Below, one piece after another: positions 1 through 8,418 of a DNA stretch of 64,000 nt. The stretch is from Bradyrhizobium sp. 132 (GTDB taxonomy: Bacteria; Pseudomonadota; Alphaproteobacteria; Rhizobiales; Xanthobacteraceae): contig NZ_JADPKY010000041.1 in assembly GCF_023074185.1 (NCBI RefSeq), positions 1-64,000 on the forward strand, written 5' to 3'. The notes beneath the pieces were generated by a model. That model saw only the letters and a list, made by a program, of their open reading frames with translations, made no database searches and was not told the origin of the DNA. Each line of letters begins with the position of its first letter. Position 1 is the stretch's first letter. The translations under genes and the position numbers were made by a program.

Positions 1-13
1 CATTCAACAACGA

Positions 14-154
14 TCTCGTGCCCCGGACGCAGCGCAGCGCCTCTTGGCGGTGCGCTGCAGAGCCGGGGCCCATGCAGCAGCGAGTGCGCGGCCTTCTGGG
101 TCCGGCTCTGCGCAGTAACGCGAAGAGGCGTTGCAGCGCGTCCGGGACACGAGA
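14..154. repeat. dispersed palindromic repeat, copy 1
   Basis: The outer 17 bases (14-30) and the reverse complement of the last 17 (138-154) agree at 16 positions, so the whole 141 bp can fold as a long imperfect hairpin. A second copy at 2644-2786 has nearly the same outer arms and the same inner blocks (an AGAGCCGGG-type block and its complement). It starts 12 bp past the stop of the SDR gene. This resembles the REP/BIME-like elements common between genes in Bradyrhizobium. No coding potential is claimed. Confidence 0.75.
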
Positions 155-165
155 GTGCGTGCGAG

Positions 166-951
166 CTAAACCGGCTTCCCCGCATACGGCATCGACGCCG
201 TCAGCCCGCCGTCCACCGGGAACGCCTGGCCGTTGACATACGAGGCCTCGTCGCTGGCCAAAAACAATCCCATCGCGGCGAGCTCGTGCGGCTGGCCGGG
301 GCGCTTGAGCGGATTGAGCTGGCCGATCTTATCGGCGGTGCCGCGCTCCTTGGCGCGGTCGAAGATCGGCTTGGTCATGCCGGTCTCGATCAGGCCCGGG
401 CACACTGCGTTGATGCGCACGCCGGTGCCGGTGAGCGAATAGGCGGTGGTCTGCACCAGGGAGATCACGCCGGCCTTGCTCGCCGCATAGGGATGACCGC
501 TGGCGCCGGCCTTGAGACCGGCGACGGACGCGGTCAGCACGATCGCGCCGGACTGCTGCTTCACCATGTGCGGCATCGCATGCTTCACCGCGAGGAAAGG
601 CCCGATCAGATTGATCCGCAAAACCTCCTGCCATTGCTCGACGGTCTGCTCGCCGAGCGGGACGAGTCCGCCGGAGACGCCGGCATTGGCCCAGATCACG
701 TCGAGCCGGCCGTGCGTCTTCACCGCCTTGTCGATCACGGCCATGACGTCCTTCTCGGAGCCCGCATCCGCCATCATGGCTTCCGCGATGCCGCCGGCCT
801 TCTTCACCTCGTCGACCGTCTCTTTCACCGCTTCGGTGCGATCGACCGCGATCAGCTTGGCGCCTTCCCTGGTGAACAGCAGCGCGGCCGCGCGGCCGAT
901 GCCGCTGCCGGCACCGGTGATAATGACGGACTTGCCTTGCAGACGGCCCAT
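166..951 (-). CDS. SDR family NAD(P)-dependent oxidoreductase
   Basis: Classical short-chain dehydrogenase of 261 residues, a cytosolic NAD(P)-dependent oxidoreductase of unknown substrate. The Rossmann motif TGAGSGIG is at residues 12-19, the NAG motif at 89-91, the catalytic serine near 142, and Tyr155/Lys159 form YxxxK. An in-frame extension reaches 1038, but the ATG at 951 was chosen because a GGGAG ribosome-binding site lies just upstream and the Rossmann fold begins directly after it. The gene is divergent from the histidine phosphatase at 1086. The second SDR nearby belongs to the same broad family but is clearly a different protein. Confidence 0.9.
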   Translation of the reverse strand: MGRLQGKSVIITGAGSGIGRAAALLFTREGAKLIAVDRTEAVKETVDEVKKAGGIAEAMMADAGSEKDVMAVIDKAVKTHGRLDVIWANAGVSGGLVPLGEQTVEQWQEVLRINLIGPFLAVKHAMPHMVKQQSGAIVLTASVAGLKAGASGHPYAASKAGVISLVQTTAYSLTGTGVRINAVCPGLIETGMTKPIFDRAKERGTADKIGQLNPLKRPGQPHELAAMGLFLASDEASYVNGQAFPVDGGLTASMPYAGKPV

Positions 952-1024
952 GCGGTTTCTCCCTCTGGTTCGCACGCGACGCTTGCCGCGCGACGGAATT
1001 TCAAACAAGATTTCAAACGGTAAA

Positions 1025-1038
1025 GTGTCTTGAGACAC
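1025..1038. promoter_or_regulatory. candidate operator dyad between divergent genes
   Basis: A 6-2-6 inverted repeat (GTGTCT-TG-AGACAC) sits in the 134 bp between the divergent SDR (start 951) and histidine phosphatase (start 1086). Just beside it, the 9-mer ATTTCAAAC occurs twice, 12 bp apart (998-1006 and 1010-1018). The size and position suit a dimeric repressor site. No regulator gene is visible next to it, so the assignment is inference. Confidence 0.35.
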
Positions 1039-1085
1039 GTTCGCTACTGACGTACAGCGACATCAAACGGGATGGAAGGGTTTCG

Positions 1086-1784
1086 ATGGCAGGTGCAGAC
1101 AAGCCCAATGTGATCACGACACGCTGGTGGTGGGTCCGTCACGCGCCGGTGCGCAATGACGGCGGCAATATCTACGGTCAGTCCGATCTCGCCTGCGACA
1201 CCAGCGATACCTACGTCTTCAATGCTGTTGCCAAGGTGCTGCCACGCAATGCGGTCTGGTATTCGAGCAATCTGATGCGCACGCATCAAACGGCCGAAGC
1301 GATCTGGGCGGCCGGTTTTCCGAGGCCTGCGTCGATGACACGGGAAGCGGACCTCGCCGAGCAAAACCTCGGGCGATGGCAGGGCATGAACCGCGCCCAG
1401 TTCATCGCCAGCCGCCCTGTCGGCTCGAGCTGGTTTGCCGATATCAACGAGCCCGCACCCGGCGGCGAGAGTTTTATGGACCTCTACAATCGCGCCCGCC
1501 GCACCATCGATCGGATCAATGCCGAGGCTGCGGGGCGTGATGTGATCGCAGTGGCACATGGTGGCACCATCAAAGCGGCACTTGGGCTGGCGCTCGATGG
1601 CCAGCTGGAGAAGGCGCTGTCGTTCGACATCGACAATTGCTCGATCACGCGGCTCGACCATTTTGCGAACCCCGAGCGCACGGTGTGGCGGCTGCCGATG
1701 GTGAACCAGCAGCCGTGGATCGCGGACGACGCGCATGCGGAGATGCATCAGCCGGCAGGACCGGAAGTCAAGAAACTCGCCTGA
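1086..1784 (+). CDS. histidine phosphatase family protein
   Basis: Phosphoglycerate-mutase-like phosphatase of 232 residues. The RH signature (Arg18-His19) gives the phospho-accepting histidine. Arg65 in the LMRTHQTA block and the later His158 of AHGG complete the usual catalytic pocket. The family hydrolyses phosphate esters such as sugar phosphates or cofactor precursors; the substrate here is unknown. A GGAAGGG ribosome-binding site lies about seven bases before the ATG. The SDR at 1855 follows on the same strand 70 bp later and may be co-transcribed. Confidence 0.88.
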   Translation: MAGADKPNVITTRWWWVRHAPVRNDGGNIYGQSDLACDTSDTYVFNAVAKVLPRNAVWYSSNLMRTHQTAEAIWAAGFPRPASMTREADLAEQNLGRWQGMNRAQFIASRPVGSSWFADINEPAPGGESFMDLYNRARRTIDRINAEAAGRDVIAVAHGGTIKAALGLALDGQLEKALSFDIDNCSITRLDHFANPERTVWRLPMVNQQPWIADDAHAEMHQPAGPEVKKLA

Positions 1785-1854
1785 GCAATTGTCCGGCCGC
1801 GGGACCACGGCGTAAGCTTCAGGCCAATTCAAATCATAACTCTGGGAGAGAAAC

Positions 1855-2622
1855 ATGACCTTGTTCGACATGAAGGGAAAAGTCGCCGTCATCACCGGCT
1901 CGACGCGCGGTATCGGGCTTGCGATCGCCGAGCGCATGGCTGAGCACGGCGCCAAGGTGGTGATCTCCTCGCGCAAGGCCGACGTTTGCGACCAGGTCGC
2001 GAAGTCCATCAACGACAGATTCGGCAAGGGCACAGCAGTCGCGATCGCCGCCAACATCTCCTCGAAGGAAAACCTGCAAAATCTCATCGACGAGAGCAAC
2101 CGTGCCTTCGGCAAGATCGACGTGCTGGTCTGCAACGCCGCATCGAATCCGTATTACGGTCCGCTCGCCGGCATCTCCGACGATCAGTTCAGGAAGATTC
2201 TGGACAACAACATCGTCGCCAACAACTGGCTGATCTCGATGGTGGTGCCGCAGATGATCGAGCGCAAGGACGGCTCGATCATCGTCGTCTCCTCGATCGG
2301 CGGGTTGAAAGGCTCGACCATCCTCGGCGCCTACGCGATCTCCAAGGCCGCCGACATGCAGCTCGCGCGCAACCTGGCCTGCGAATACGGCCCGCACAAC
2401 ATCCGCGTGAACTGCATCGCGCCCGGCCTGATCAAGACCGATTTCGCCAAGGCATTGTGGGACAATCCAGAAAATTTGAAGGCTTCGACCGCGCGTTCGC
2501 CGCTGCTCCGTATCGGCATCCCCGACGAGATCGCGGGCGCCGCAGTGTTCCTGGGATCGCAGGCCGGCGACTTCATGACCGGCCAGACCATGGTGATCGA
2601 CGGCGGCGCGACGATCAGTTGA
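1855..2622 (+). CDS. SDR family oxidoreductase
   Basis: Short-chain dehydrogenase of 255 residues. TGSTRGIG at 14-21 binds the dinucleotide, NAA at 94-96 replaces the usual NAG, the catalytic serine is at 146-147, and Tyr160/Lys164 form YxxxK. The C-terminal block ending in a GQTMVIDGG motif is typical of 3-oxoacyl-ACP reductase-like members, but the substrate cannot be read from sequence. A GGGAGAG ribosome-binding site precedes the ATG. It probably shares a transcript with the histidine phosphatase and ends 21 bp before a palindromic repeat. Confidence 0.9.
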   Translation: MTLFDMKGKVAVITGSTRGIGLAIAERMAEHGAKVVISSRKADVCDQVAKSINDRFGKGTAVAIAANISSKENLQNLIDESNRAFGKIDVLVCNAASNPYYGPLAGISDDQFRKILDNNIVANNWLISMVVPQMIERKDGSIIVVSSIGGLKGSTILGAYAISKAADMQLARNLACEYGPHNIRVNCIAPGLIKTDFAKALWDNPENLKASTARSPLLRIGIPDEIAGAAVFLGSQAGDFMTGQTMVIDGGATIS

Positions 2623-2643
2623 GGGGCTGCTGATTGGCATTGC

Positions 2644-2786
2644 TCTCGTGTCCCGGACGCGGTGCAGCACGAAGTGCTGCTCCGCAGAGCCGGGACCCAG
2701 AATGTCGCGAAGATCGAGATCGCTGAGGCTTGGGCCCCGGCTCTGCGACGCACCGCTACGCGCTGCGTCGCGTCCGGGGCACGAAG
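2644..2786. repeat. dispersed palindromic repeat, copy 2
   Basis: Second copy of the element at 14-154. The outer arm at 2644-2660 is complementary to 2770-2786, and inner blocks around 2690 and 2740 are also complementary. It fills the space between two convergent genes (stops at 2622 and 2788), so it could act as a two-way transcription end or transcript stabiliser. The arms are better conserved between copies than the centre. Confidence 0.75.
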
Positions 2787-2787
2787 T

Positions 2788-4023
2788 CTAATCCACCGCC
2801 GCGTACACCAGATCCCGCACCAGCGTCCGCGTAAAATCGCGCTGTCCCGGGCCCTGGCTCATGAACACGACGAACAGATCCTCCTTCGGATCGATCCAGA
2901 AGAACGTCCCCGCAATGCCGCTCCAGAAATACTGGCCGACGCTGCCGGGGAAGGGCGCGATGCCGGCCTCGCGGCGCACGGCGAAGCCGAGGCCGAAGCC
3001 GTGGCCGGGCGACAGGAGAGTGCCGTTGGTCACGACGTGAGGTCCGAGATGATCGGACGCCATCAGCTCCAGCGTTTTGCGGCCGATGATCCTGTTGCCG
3101 TCGAGGGTGCCGCCGTTGCGCAGCATCAGCGCGAAGCGGGCATAATCCATGGTGGTGGAGACGAGGCCGCCGCCGCCGGACTCCATGATCGGCTGCTCGA
3201 TCATGTTGAACAGCGCGACCTTGTCGCCGGTCCAGGGATCGGCCGCGAACGGCTCGGCCAGCCGGCCGGCATTGGCTTCGCTGGTTGCAAAGCCGGTCTC
3301 GGCCATTTGCAAGGGCGCGAGAATGCGCTCGGCGAGGTATGTGCCGAGCGACTTGCCGCTGACGATTTCGATGATGCGGCCGAGGATGTCGGTGGAGCGG
3401 CTGTAGTTGAACTCGTCGCCGGGATGGCAGACCAGCGGCAAGCTCGCCACCAAGGCGGCGTGCTCGGCATTGGTGATCTTGCGGCTGCGCACCCGCGAGT
3501 CCTGGTAGAGCTTGTGCACGGGGCCGTCGCCCTGGTGCTCGTAGGTCAGGCCGGAGGTGTGGCGGAGCAGGTCCTGCACCGTCATCGGCCGTTTCGGCGG
3601 AACCAGTTCCAGCTTGCCGCCGCTGACCACGCCGACCTTTTGGTCGGCGAACTCAGGGATGAATTTCGCGGCGGGATCGGCAAGCAGCAGATGGCCGTCC
3701 TCGACCAGCGCCATAATGCCGACCGACACGATCGGCTTGGTCATCGAGAAGATTCGGAAGATCGAATCATGCGCCATCGGCGCCGCGCCCGTCGGGCTCT
3801 GCTTGCCGAGCGCCTCGAACCAGCCGACCTGGCCGTGCCGTGCCACCAGCACGGTGACGCCGGGAATGGTTCCCTTGTCGATCTCGCGCTTGAAAGCGTC
3901 CGACATGGCCTGAAGGCGGGGACGTGACAGCCCGAGCGTCTCGGGGCGGGCCTCCGGCAGAGGCGGGGTGTTCGGCGCGGTCGAGGGGCGAGGGGCGGCT
4001 GTCGCAGAGGCTGTCGCAGTCAT
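2788..4023 (-). CDS. serine hydrolase, class C beta-lactamase-like
   Basis: Protein of 411 residues in the beta-lactamase / penicillin-binding-protein-like family (often annotated beta-lactamase-related serine hydrolase or esterase EstB type). The SxxK nucleophile motif is SMTK at 93-96, a tyrosine of the YxN-like position lies in FNYSRS, and the late GHGFGLGF block is typical. There is no clear signal peptide; the first 25 residues are Ala/Pro/Thr-rich. The ATG at 4023 was preferred to an upstream GTG because of a GGGAG box five bases before it. Beta-lactam resistance should not be assumed, since most of this family are esterases or peptidases. Confidence 0.85.
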   Translation of the reverse strand: MTATASATAAPRPSTAPNTPPLPEARPETLGLSRPRLQAMSDAFKREIDKGTIPGVTVLVARHGQVGWFEALGKQSPTGAAPMAHDSIFRIFSMTKPIVSVGIMALVEDGHLLLADPAAKFIPEFADQKVGVVSGGKLELVPPKRPMTVQDLLRHTSGLTYEHQGDGPVHKLYQDSRVRSRKITNAEHAALVASLPLVCHPGDEFNYSRSTDILGRIIEIVSGKSLGTYLAERILAPLQMAETGFATSEANAGRLAEPFAADPWTGDKVALFNMIEQPIMESGGGGLVSTTMDYARFALMLRNGGTLDGNRIIGRKTLELMASDHLGPHVVTNGTLLSPGHGFGLGFAVRREAGIAPFPGSVGQYFWSGIAGTFFWIDPKEDLFVVFMSQGPGQRDFTRTLVRDLVYAAVD

Positions 4024-4110
4024 GGGCACTCCCGGTTGCTTATTATTATTCGGGGCCGACTGTGGCCCAGAAGGCGCGGCACAAACAAGCGAAGCCAGCG
4101 CGCTTCACCC

Positions 4111-4136
4111 TTGCAATCCGGCCTTGCAATCCGGCC
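4111..4136. repeat. 13-bp tandem duplication upstream of tRNA-Trp
   Basis: Two perfect head-to-tail copies of TTGCAATCCGGCC (4111-4123, 4124-4136) lie about 50 bp before the tRNA. Each copy begins with a -35-like TTGCAA, but no convincing -10 box follows at 16-18 bp, so a promoter role is only possible. Confidence 0.5.
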
Positions 4137-4186
4137 GCCCCCTGTGCTTCAAAGCGGCCTGATCCGGGCGGCAACGCAGGGTCAGT

Positions 4187-4262
4187 AGGAGTGTAGCTCA
4201 ATTGGTAGAGCACCGGTCTCCAAAACCGGGGGTCGCAGGTTCGAGCCCTGCCACTCCTGCCA
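4187..4262 (+). tRNA. tRNA-Trp (anticodon CCA)
   Basis: A 76-nt cloverleaf. The seven-base acceptor stem (AGGAGTG / CACTCCT), a D arm, an anticodon stem CCGGT/ACCGG enclosing CT-CCA-AA, a T arm with GGTTCGAGCC, a G discriminator and an encoded CCA end are all visible. CCA reads UGG (tryptophan). In many alphaproteobacteria this gene lies directly before secE; here the sugar island separates them. Confidence 0.97.
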
Positions 4263-4268
4263 GCAAAA

Positions 4269-5327
4269 TCAAACACTTAGATCAGATGCTGGCGGGACGG
4301 GAACCTGCCGTTTCCAGATGGCCTCCGCGAGGGCGATGTCGACCACGGAATCTTCGCCGGAAGCCAGCGGCGTCCTCTGCTCGACGATATCGGTGACGAA
4401 TGCATCGGCCTGACGCCGAAACGCCCAACTCTTTTCGCGCGACAATTGCGTGCGTTGTTCTTGCTGATCGAGGATGATCTCCGCCTCCTGCTCGGCAAAG
4501 GGCGGGGGCAACTCAATGGTCACTGCGCCCCGCTCGAACGCGATGCTCAGACCCTCACGCCAGCCGCCCTCAGATCCATTTACGAGTTGCAGCGCGCAGG
4601 CGACGCCGTCGAAGTCGAGCGTCACGGTCGCCGCGCCCGAGGTCTCGACGGTGCTTTGCGCGACTGCCGGCGACGATCCGAGCACGTAGCGCACGAGATT
4701 GATGATATGGCTGAACACGTTCAGAAAATGGTCGTAGCCGGGTCGCATCGCGCCGGGCATCCAGTCCGGGCCATCCTGCCAGAGCTCGAGCCCGTCCGGC
4801 CGCGCTTCGCCGGTCATGACGAAGTTGTCCTGCGACCGGCCAGTGTTGCCGCCGAAGCACCAGCCTTTTGCCCCGATAACGCGTCCAAGCGACTGGTCCG
4901 CTCGAATGCGCGTCAACTCGGCCAGCGCGCGTGCCACGCCGGCGTCGTGACGCTTCATGTAGCCGATGCTGTAGACGAGGTTTTGCCGCCGCGCCGTCTC
5001 GGCCAGTGCAACGGCCTGAGCCGTGGTGTAGGCCATCGGCTTTTCCGACAGCACATGGCGGCCGCTGTTCAACGCATCCAGCACGATCGGACCGGTGGCG
5101 CGGCGCTTCGTCACGACGACGACGGCGGACACCTCGCTGTCCGCCAGCAGCTCCCGGTGCGTGCCGTAGACCCGGGCGATGTCGAATTTTTGCGCCGCTG
5201 CGGCAGCGAGATCAGGCCGGAGATCGGCGATCGCGACAACGCGGCAGGCGGGATTGGCAGCGAAATTGGCCAGGTGGCACATCTGGCCGACCATGCCCGT
5301 TCCGATGATGCCAATGCCCGGCCTCAC
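4269..5327 (-). CDS. Gfo/Idh/MocA family oxidoreductase
   Basis: NAD(P)-dependent sugar oxidoreductase of 352 residues. The dinucleotide motif GTGMVG follows a short strand at 9-14, and the EKP signature with the catalytic lysine is at 95-97. The family oxidises or reduces a hydroxyl of sugars, inositols or nucleotide sugars. It starts with GTG three bases after the stop of the upstream methyltransferase, making it the last gene of the long minus-strand island operon. It ends six bases from the tRNA. A role in making a keto- or deoxysugar intermediate is inferred from context. Confidence 0.88.
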   Translation of the reverse strand: MRPGIGIIGTGMVGQMCHLANFAANPACRVVAIADLRPDLAAAAAQKFDIARVYGTHRELLADSEVSAVVVVTKRRATGPIVLDALNSGRHVLSEKPMAYTTAQAVALAETARRQNLVYSIGYMKRHDAGVARALAELTRIRADQSLGRVIGAKGWCFGGNTGRSQDNFVMTGEARPDGLELWQDGPDWMPGAMRPGYDHFLNVFSHIINLVRYVLGSSPAVAQSTVETSGAATVTLDFDGVACALQLVNGSEGGWREGLSIAFERGAVTIELPPPFAEQEAEIILDQQEQRTQLSREKSWAFRRQADAFVTDIVEQRTPLASGEDSVVDIALAEAIWKRQVPVPPASDLSV

Positions 5328-5330
5328 TTG

Positions 5331-6536
5331 CTAGGATCCCTCGAAGCGCTTCCGGATGACGAGGAAATGCGCCGGCTGTCCCCAGGTGTTGATGAAGGCC
5401 GGGTCTGACTGGGTGAGCGCGGTGACCGCGGACACGTCCCGTCGCCCGATCGCGCCAAAGATACGATGGAAACTGTCGAGCGTCGCGACGACGGCGTCGA
5501 TGTCGGACGCATCTTCGGCGAGAATTTCTGTCGTCCTTATCGTCTCGCGCAGCGACGCGAGGCTCGCGATCACACGGGGCAGGCTGGCGCCGAAGGGATC
5601 CTCGATCATCCCATCGACATCGAGAACCAGTGTCTCGATCGAAGCCGAGATCGCGTCGACCGCTTCGGTCTTGCCGGCCAGATAGAGCTTCCGTCCGCCG
5701 AGAAAGCTCAGACGGCTGCGGCCGAGATGGCGCGCCGCGCGCCGCAGCTTCTCGTCATCGGACAGGACCTTCTTGTGCCAGTAGACGTCCAGGCTGTCGC
5801 GATAGGCGGGCCACGCCGAATGGATATCGAATCCCTGCTCATGCGCCGCCCTACACAAGACTCCCGCGTCGAGGAAATACCGGCGCCTGACGAAAGGATT
5901 TTCGAGCACGTCCATCAGCCAGGATTCGAAGCTGCGTGTGTGCGGAATGCTGTTCCATTTCGCGTCGAACAGCATCTTCGCCGTTTCGAGCACGGGACGG
6001 CCCGTCAATACCTTGCCGGCCGCATGAATCGCCTTGAGCGCGAGCTCGAAGAATCCGCCGTAGCGCTCGTAGTAGGAAACGACTGCGTAACCGTCTGGAT
6101 TGAGCAGCCGGTGAAAGATGCCGAGCCAATTCTCAGTCGGCTGCACCGTGTAGATGAATCCTTCGGCATCGATGATGTCGAAGCGACGATCGCTGCGAAA
6201 TCCTTCGACATCGGACGATACGAGTTCACGCAGACGTTCCGCTTGGCTGAAATGCGCGAAGTAAGCCTGGATTTTCGCGTGCGCATGCCGGTTCGGCTCG
6301 GCGAGCGTCATGTTTGCGCCCCAGCCTGCAAACACCAGCGCGTTCTCGCCGGAATCGGGGCCGAATTCGAGCACGTCGGCGTCTCGGAACAACCGCGGCG
6401 GCAGCACCAGCTTGTCCGAAAACAACTCGCGCCGCAGGCCGGCATAGGCTCCGAGTTCGGCGGCGGATTTGAAATTCCCGAACGTCGGCAGGACCTTCTG
6501 ACGTTCGTAGTAGTTGAAGAGCTTGTCCTCAGCCAT
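5331..6536 (-). CDS. class I SAM-dependent methyltransferase-like protein with long C-terminal region
   Basis: Protein of 401 residues. The first half carries a SAM-binding fold: the VLEFGPDSGENAL block near residues 53-65 is motif I, followed by an acidic strand end (LAEPN) and a DIIDAEGF-type motif. The C-terminal ~170 residues match no family I recognise. The N-terminus (YYERQKVLPTFGNF) is also unusual. It overlaps the upstream C-methyltransferase by eight bases and is followed after three bases by the oxidoreductase. Probably O- or C-methylation of a sugar, or control of chain modification; the substrate is unknown. Confidence 0.7.
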   Translation of the reverse strand: MAEDKLFNYYERQKVLPTFGNFKSAAELGAYAGLRRELFSDKLVLPPRLFRDADVLEFGPDSGENALVFAGWGANMTLAEPNRHAHAKIQAYFAHFSQAERLRELVSSDVEGFRSDRRFDIIDAEGFIYTVQPTENWLGIFHRLLNPDGYAVVSYYERYGGFFELALKAIHAAGKVLTGRPVLETAKMLFDAKWNSIPHTRSFESWLMDVLENPFVRRRYFLDAGVLCRAAHEQGFDIHSAWPAYRDSLDVYWHKKVLSDDEKLRRAARHLGRSRLSFLGGRKLYLAGKTEAVDAISASIETLVLDVDGMIEDPFGASLPRVIASLASLRETIRTTEILAEDASDIDAVVATLDSFHRIFGAIGRRDVSAVTALTQSDPAFINTWGQPAHFLVIRKRFEGS

Positions 6537-7746
6537 GCCGCGACCCTGCGGCCGCCTCGAGGCGATCGAGCTCGTTCCAGATGTCAGAGGGTGCGAAGAT
6601 CGAAACGATGTGGAGCGGGCGCTTCACGGTTTCGCGCAGCCGGCTGCTGACCCTGTCTTCGTTCTCCTGGTTCACGGCCAGAAGGCAGACGAGCGGATTC
6701 GACTTGCCTGCGAGGCCCTCCGGCGACCGGATCGGAATGCCGGTGCCGGGCAGGAACAAGCCCTGGCGTTCCTTCTGGTCGTCGACCGAGAGATCGACGA
6801 GATCCGCGAGTTCGTGGGCATTGGTGAATGTACAGGCGCGGCAACCGGCGCCGTAGATGGCGATCTCGGCGCCGTTGGCGCGGGCCTTGGCGAGGATCGG
6901 GCGGAACCGCGCGCCATACTCCCTTGCGCGCTGGCCGAACCTCTCGCCGACGCCGGCAGGGGCCGGCGGTGGCGTCACGTCGTGCGCGGCGCGGCGCGCT
7001 GCGATCGCGAGGCTGCCGCCGCTGAAATTGTATTTCTTCACCGACACCGCCTCGAAGCCGTGGCGCGCCAGCAGCGCGAGCAGTGTCGGTTCGGTGAAGT
7101 AACTGACGTGCTCCTCCCACAGGACCGAGAGGTCGCCCGCCGTCGAGCCGGGTGCGAAATCAGGCACGTCGATGAACAGCAGCCCATCGTCGCTGAGCGC
7201 GATCTTCACGCAGTCGAAAAAGTTCTCGAAATCGACGATGTGCTCCAGCACCTGGCGCGAGACGACGAGGTCGAACTTGCCGGCCTCTGTGATCGCGTCG
7301 TGACACAACGCCGGGCTGATCATGTCAGCATAGACCTTGATGCCGCGCTCGCGGGCGATCTTGCCTGACACCAGGTTCGGCTCCACGCCCACCAAAACCT
7401 TCGCGCCGCGTTCACGCAGCCTGTCCATGAACAGGCCGTCGTTACATCCGATCTCGAACACGGATCGATGGCTCGAGAATTTCGCGATGGTATCGAGCTC
7501 GTCGACCTGGTGCGGCTCCGGCTTCCAGCTGCTGAAATTGTAGTTGAACTGCCGGTACAGAATGTCGGGATCAATCGGCTTGACGATCTGGGGCAGGCCG
7601 CACTCGCCACACGCCAGCACCTCGAATGGATACCGTTCGTCCTGTTCGTCGCGGCTGTGCCGAAGCCGATGCGCAATCGGCATCTGTCCGAGGTCGATGA
7701 CCGGGCGCAAATTGGTCGAATGGCAGAGGCGGCAATTATCGGTCAC
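6529..7746 (-). CDS. NDP-sugar C-methyltransferase-like protein
   Basis: Three-part architecture of sugar C-methyltransferases (TylCIII/NovU type), about 405 residues. An N-terminal zinc finger has CRLC at 5-8 and a second CGECG pair about 45 residues on. A central SAM domain has motif I FEIGCNDG, and a C-terminal domain has GAGCRACTF and VDDQKERQG blocks. The family methylates the carbon next to a keto group of dTDP- or CDP-keto-deoxysugars. The start is uncertain: GTG at 7746 puts CRLC at the expected distance, while TTG at 7773 is also open. A paralogue lies at the other end of the island (20604-21872). Confidence 0.82.
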   Translation of the reverse strand: MTDNCRLCHSTNLRPVIDLGQMPIAHRLRHSRDEQDERYPFEVLACGECGLPQIVKPIDPDILYRQFNYNFSSWKPEPHQVDELDTIAKFSSHRSVFEIGCNDGLFMDRLRERGAKVLVGVEPNLVSGKIARERGIKVYADMISPALCHDAITEAGKFDLVVSRQVLEHIVDFENFFDCVKIALSDDGLLFIDVPDFAPGSTAGDLSVLWEEHVSYFTEPTLLALLARHGFEAVSVKKYNFSGGSLAIAARRAAHDVTPPPAPAGVGERFGQRAREYGARFRPILAKARANGAEIAIYGAGCRACTFTNAHELADLVDLSVDDQKERQGLFLPGTGIPIRSPEGLAGKSNPLVCLLAVNQENEDRVSSRLRETVKRPLHIVSIFAPSDIWNELDRLEAAAGSRHG

Positions 7747-7815
7747 GGGTTTGGCTCTGTGCAGGAAAAGCAAGGAAACATCGGCGCTCCAGGCGATAAG
7801 CGACGCAGTTGAAGC

Positions 7816-8418
7816 CTATATCGCGCTAGAGGTCGTGTCACGATTCTTAAGTTGCCGTGCCGCAGCGAGCGCACCAATCTTCGTGACGTAGTTCTGGACT
7901 TCAGCGGCATCGCTGCCATCGGGAGCCCAGTCAGGAAATGCCGTGCGGGAGGGATCGAACGGACCGGCGGTGGTTTCGTGAAACACCAGCCACTCCGAGG
8001 TGATCAGGATCGAGTGAAACACCTGCTCGGGCATCCGGTAGTAGCAGCGCTTGCCCTGGCCGTAAGGCGCCATCTTGAGCACGTCGCGAATCCGCCCGTC
8101 ATCCTCGAAGATCACGACCTGCGCGGTGCCTTCGATGACGTGGAACGACTCCGGTTTGCCAAAATGCTTGTGAGGCCGCACATAGGCCTCGCGATGATGC
8201 ACGATGAGCATCTCGTGCAGGCCGGACAAGGGATCGGGATGCGTGCACAGTCGGCTGCGCAGACGCGGATTGCCGGCGGCGATGCGCTTCAGCTCGGCGA
8301 TCGTGGCGTCGTCCGCCGTGACGATGGCGTCGTCCGAATAATACACTTCGGAATTTTGCGCACGCAACGAGGTCGGTGGGCGGAGGCCCGTTGTTTCATT
8401 CGAAGAAGATGAACCCAT
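7816..8418 (-). CDS. WbuC family cupin fold metalloprotein
   Basis: Protein of 200 residues with the WbuC-type cupin. A conserved RLRSRLCTHPDP-like block is followed by HHREAYVRPHKH, whose histidines are the expected metal ligands, and FHVIEGTAQVVIFED, the first cupin motif. WbuC-like genes recur in O-antigen clusters but their reaction is not established. It overlaps the 3' end of the upstream methyltransferase by 23 bases, and 69 bp separate it from the next gene. The ~40 N-terminal residues before the conserved part are low in similarity to the family, so a later start is possible. Confidence 0.82.
   Translation of the reverse strand: MGSSSSNETTGLRPPTSLRAQNSEVYYSDDAIVTADDATIAELKRIAAGNPRLRSRLCTHPDPLSGLHEMLIVHHREAYVRPHKHFGKPESFHVIEGTAQVVIFEDDGRIRDVLKMAPYGQGKRCYYRMPEQVFHSILITSEWLVFHETTAGPFDPSRTAFPDWAPDGSDAAEVQNYVTKIGALAAARQLKNRDTTSSAI

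Noticed and set aside
2788..4023. Beta-lactam resistance gene
   Set aside because: The SxxK fold is shared with many esterases, and there is no signal peptide, so resistance is not supported.
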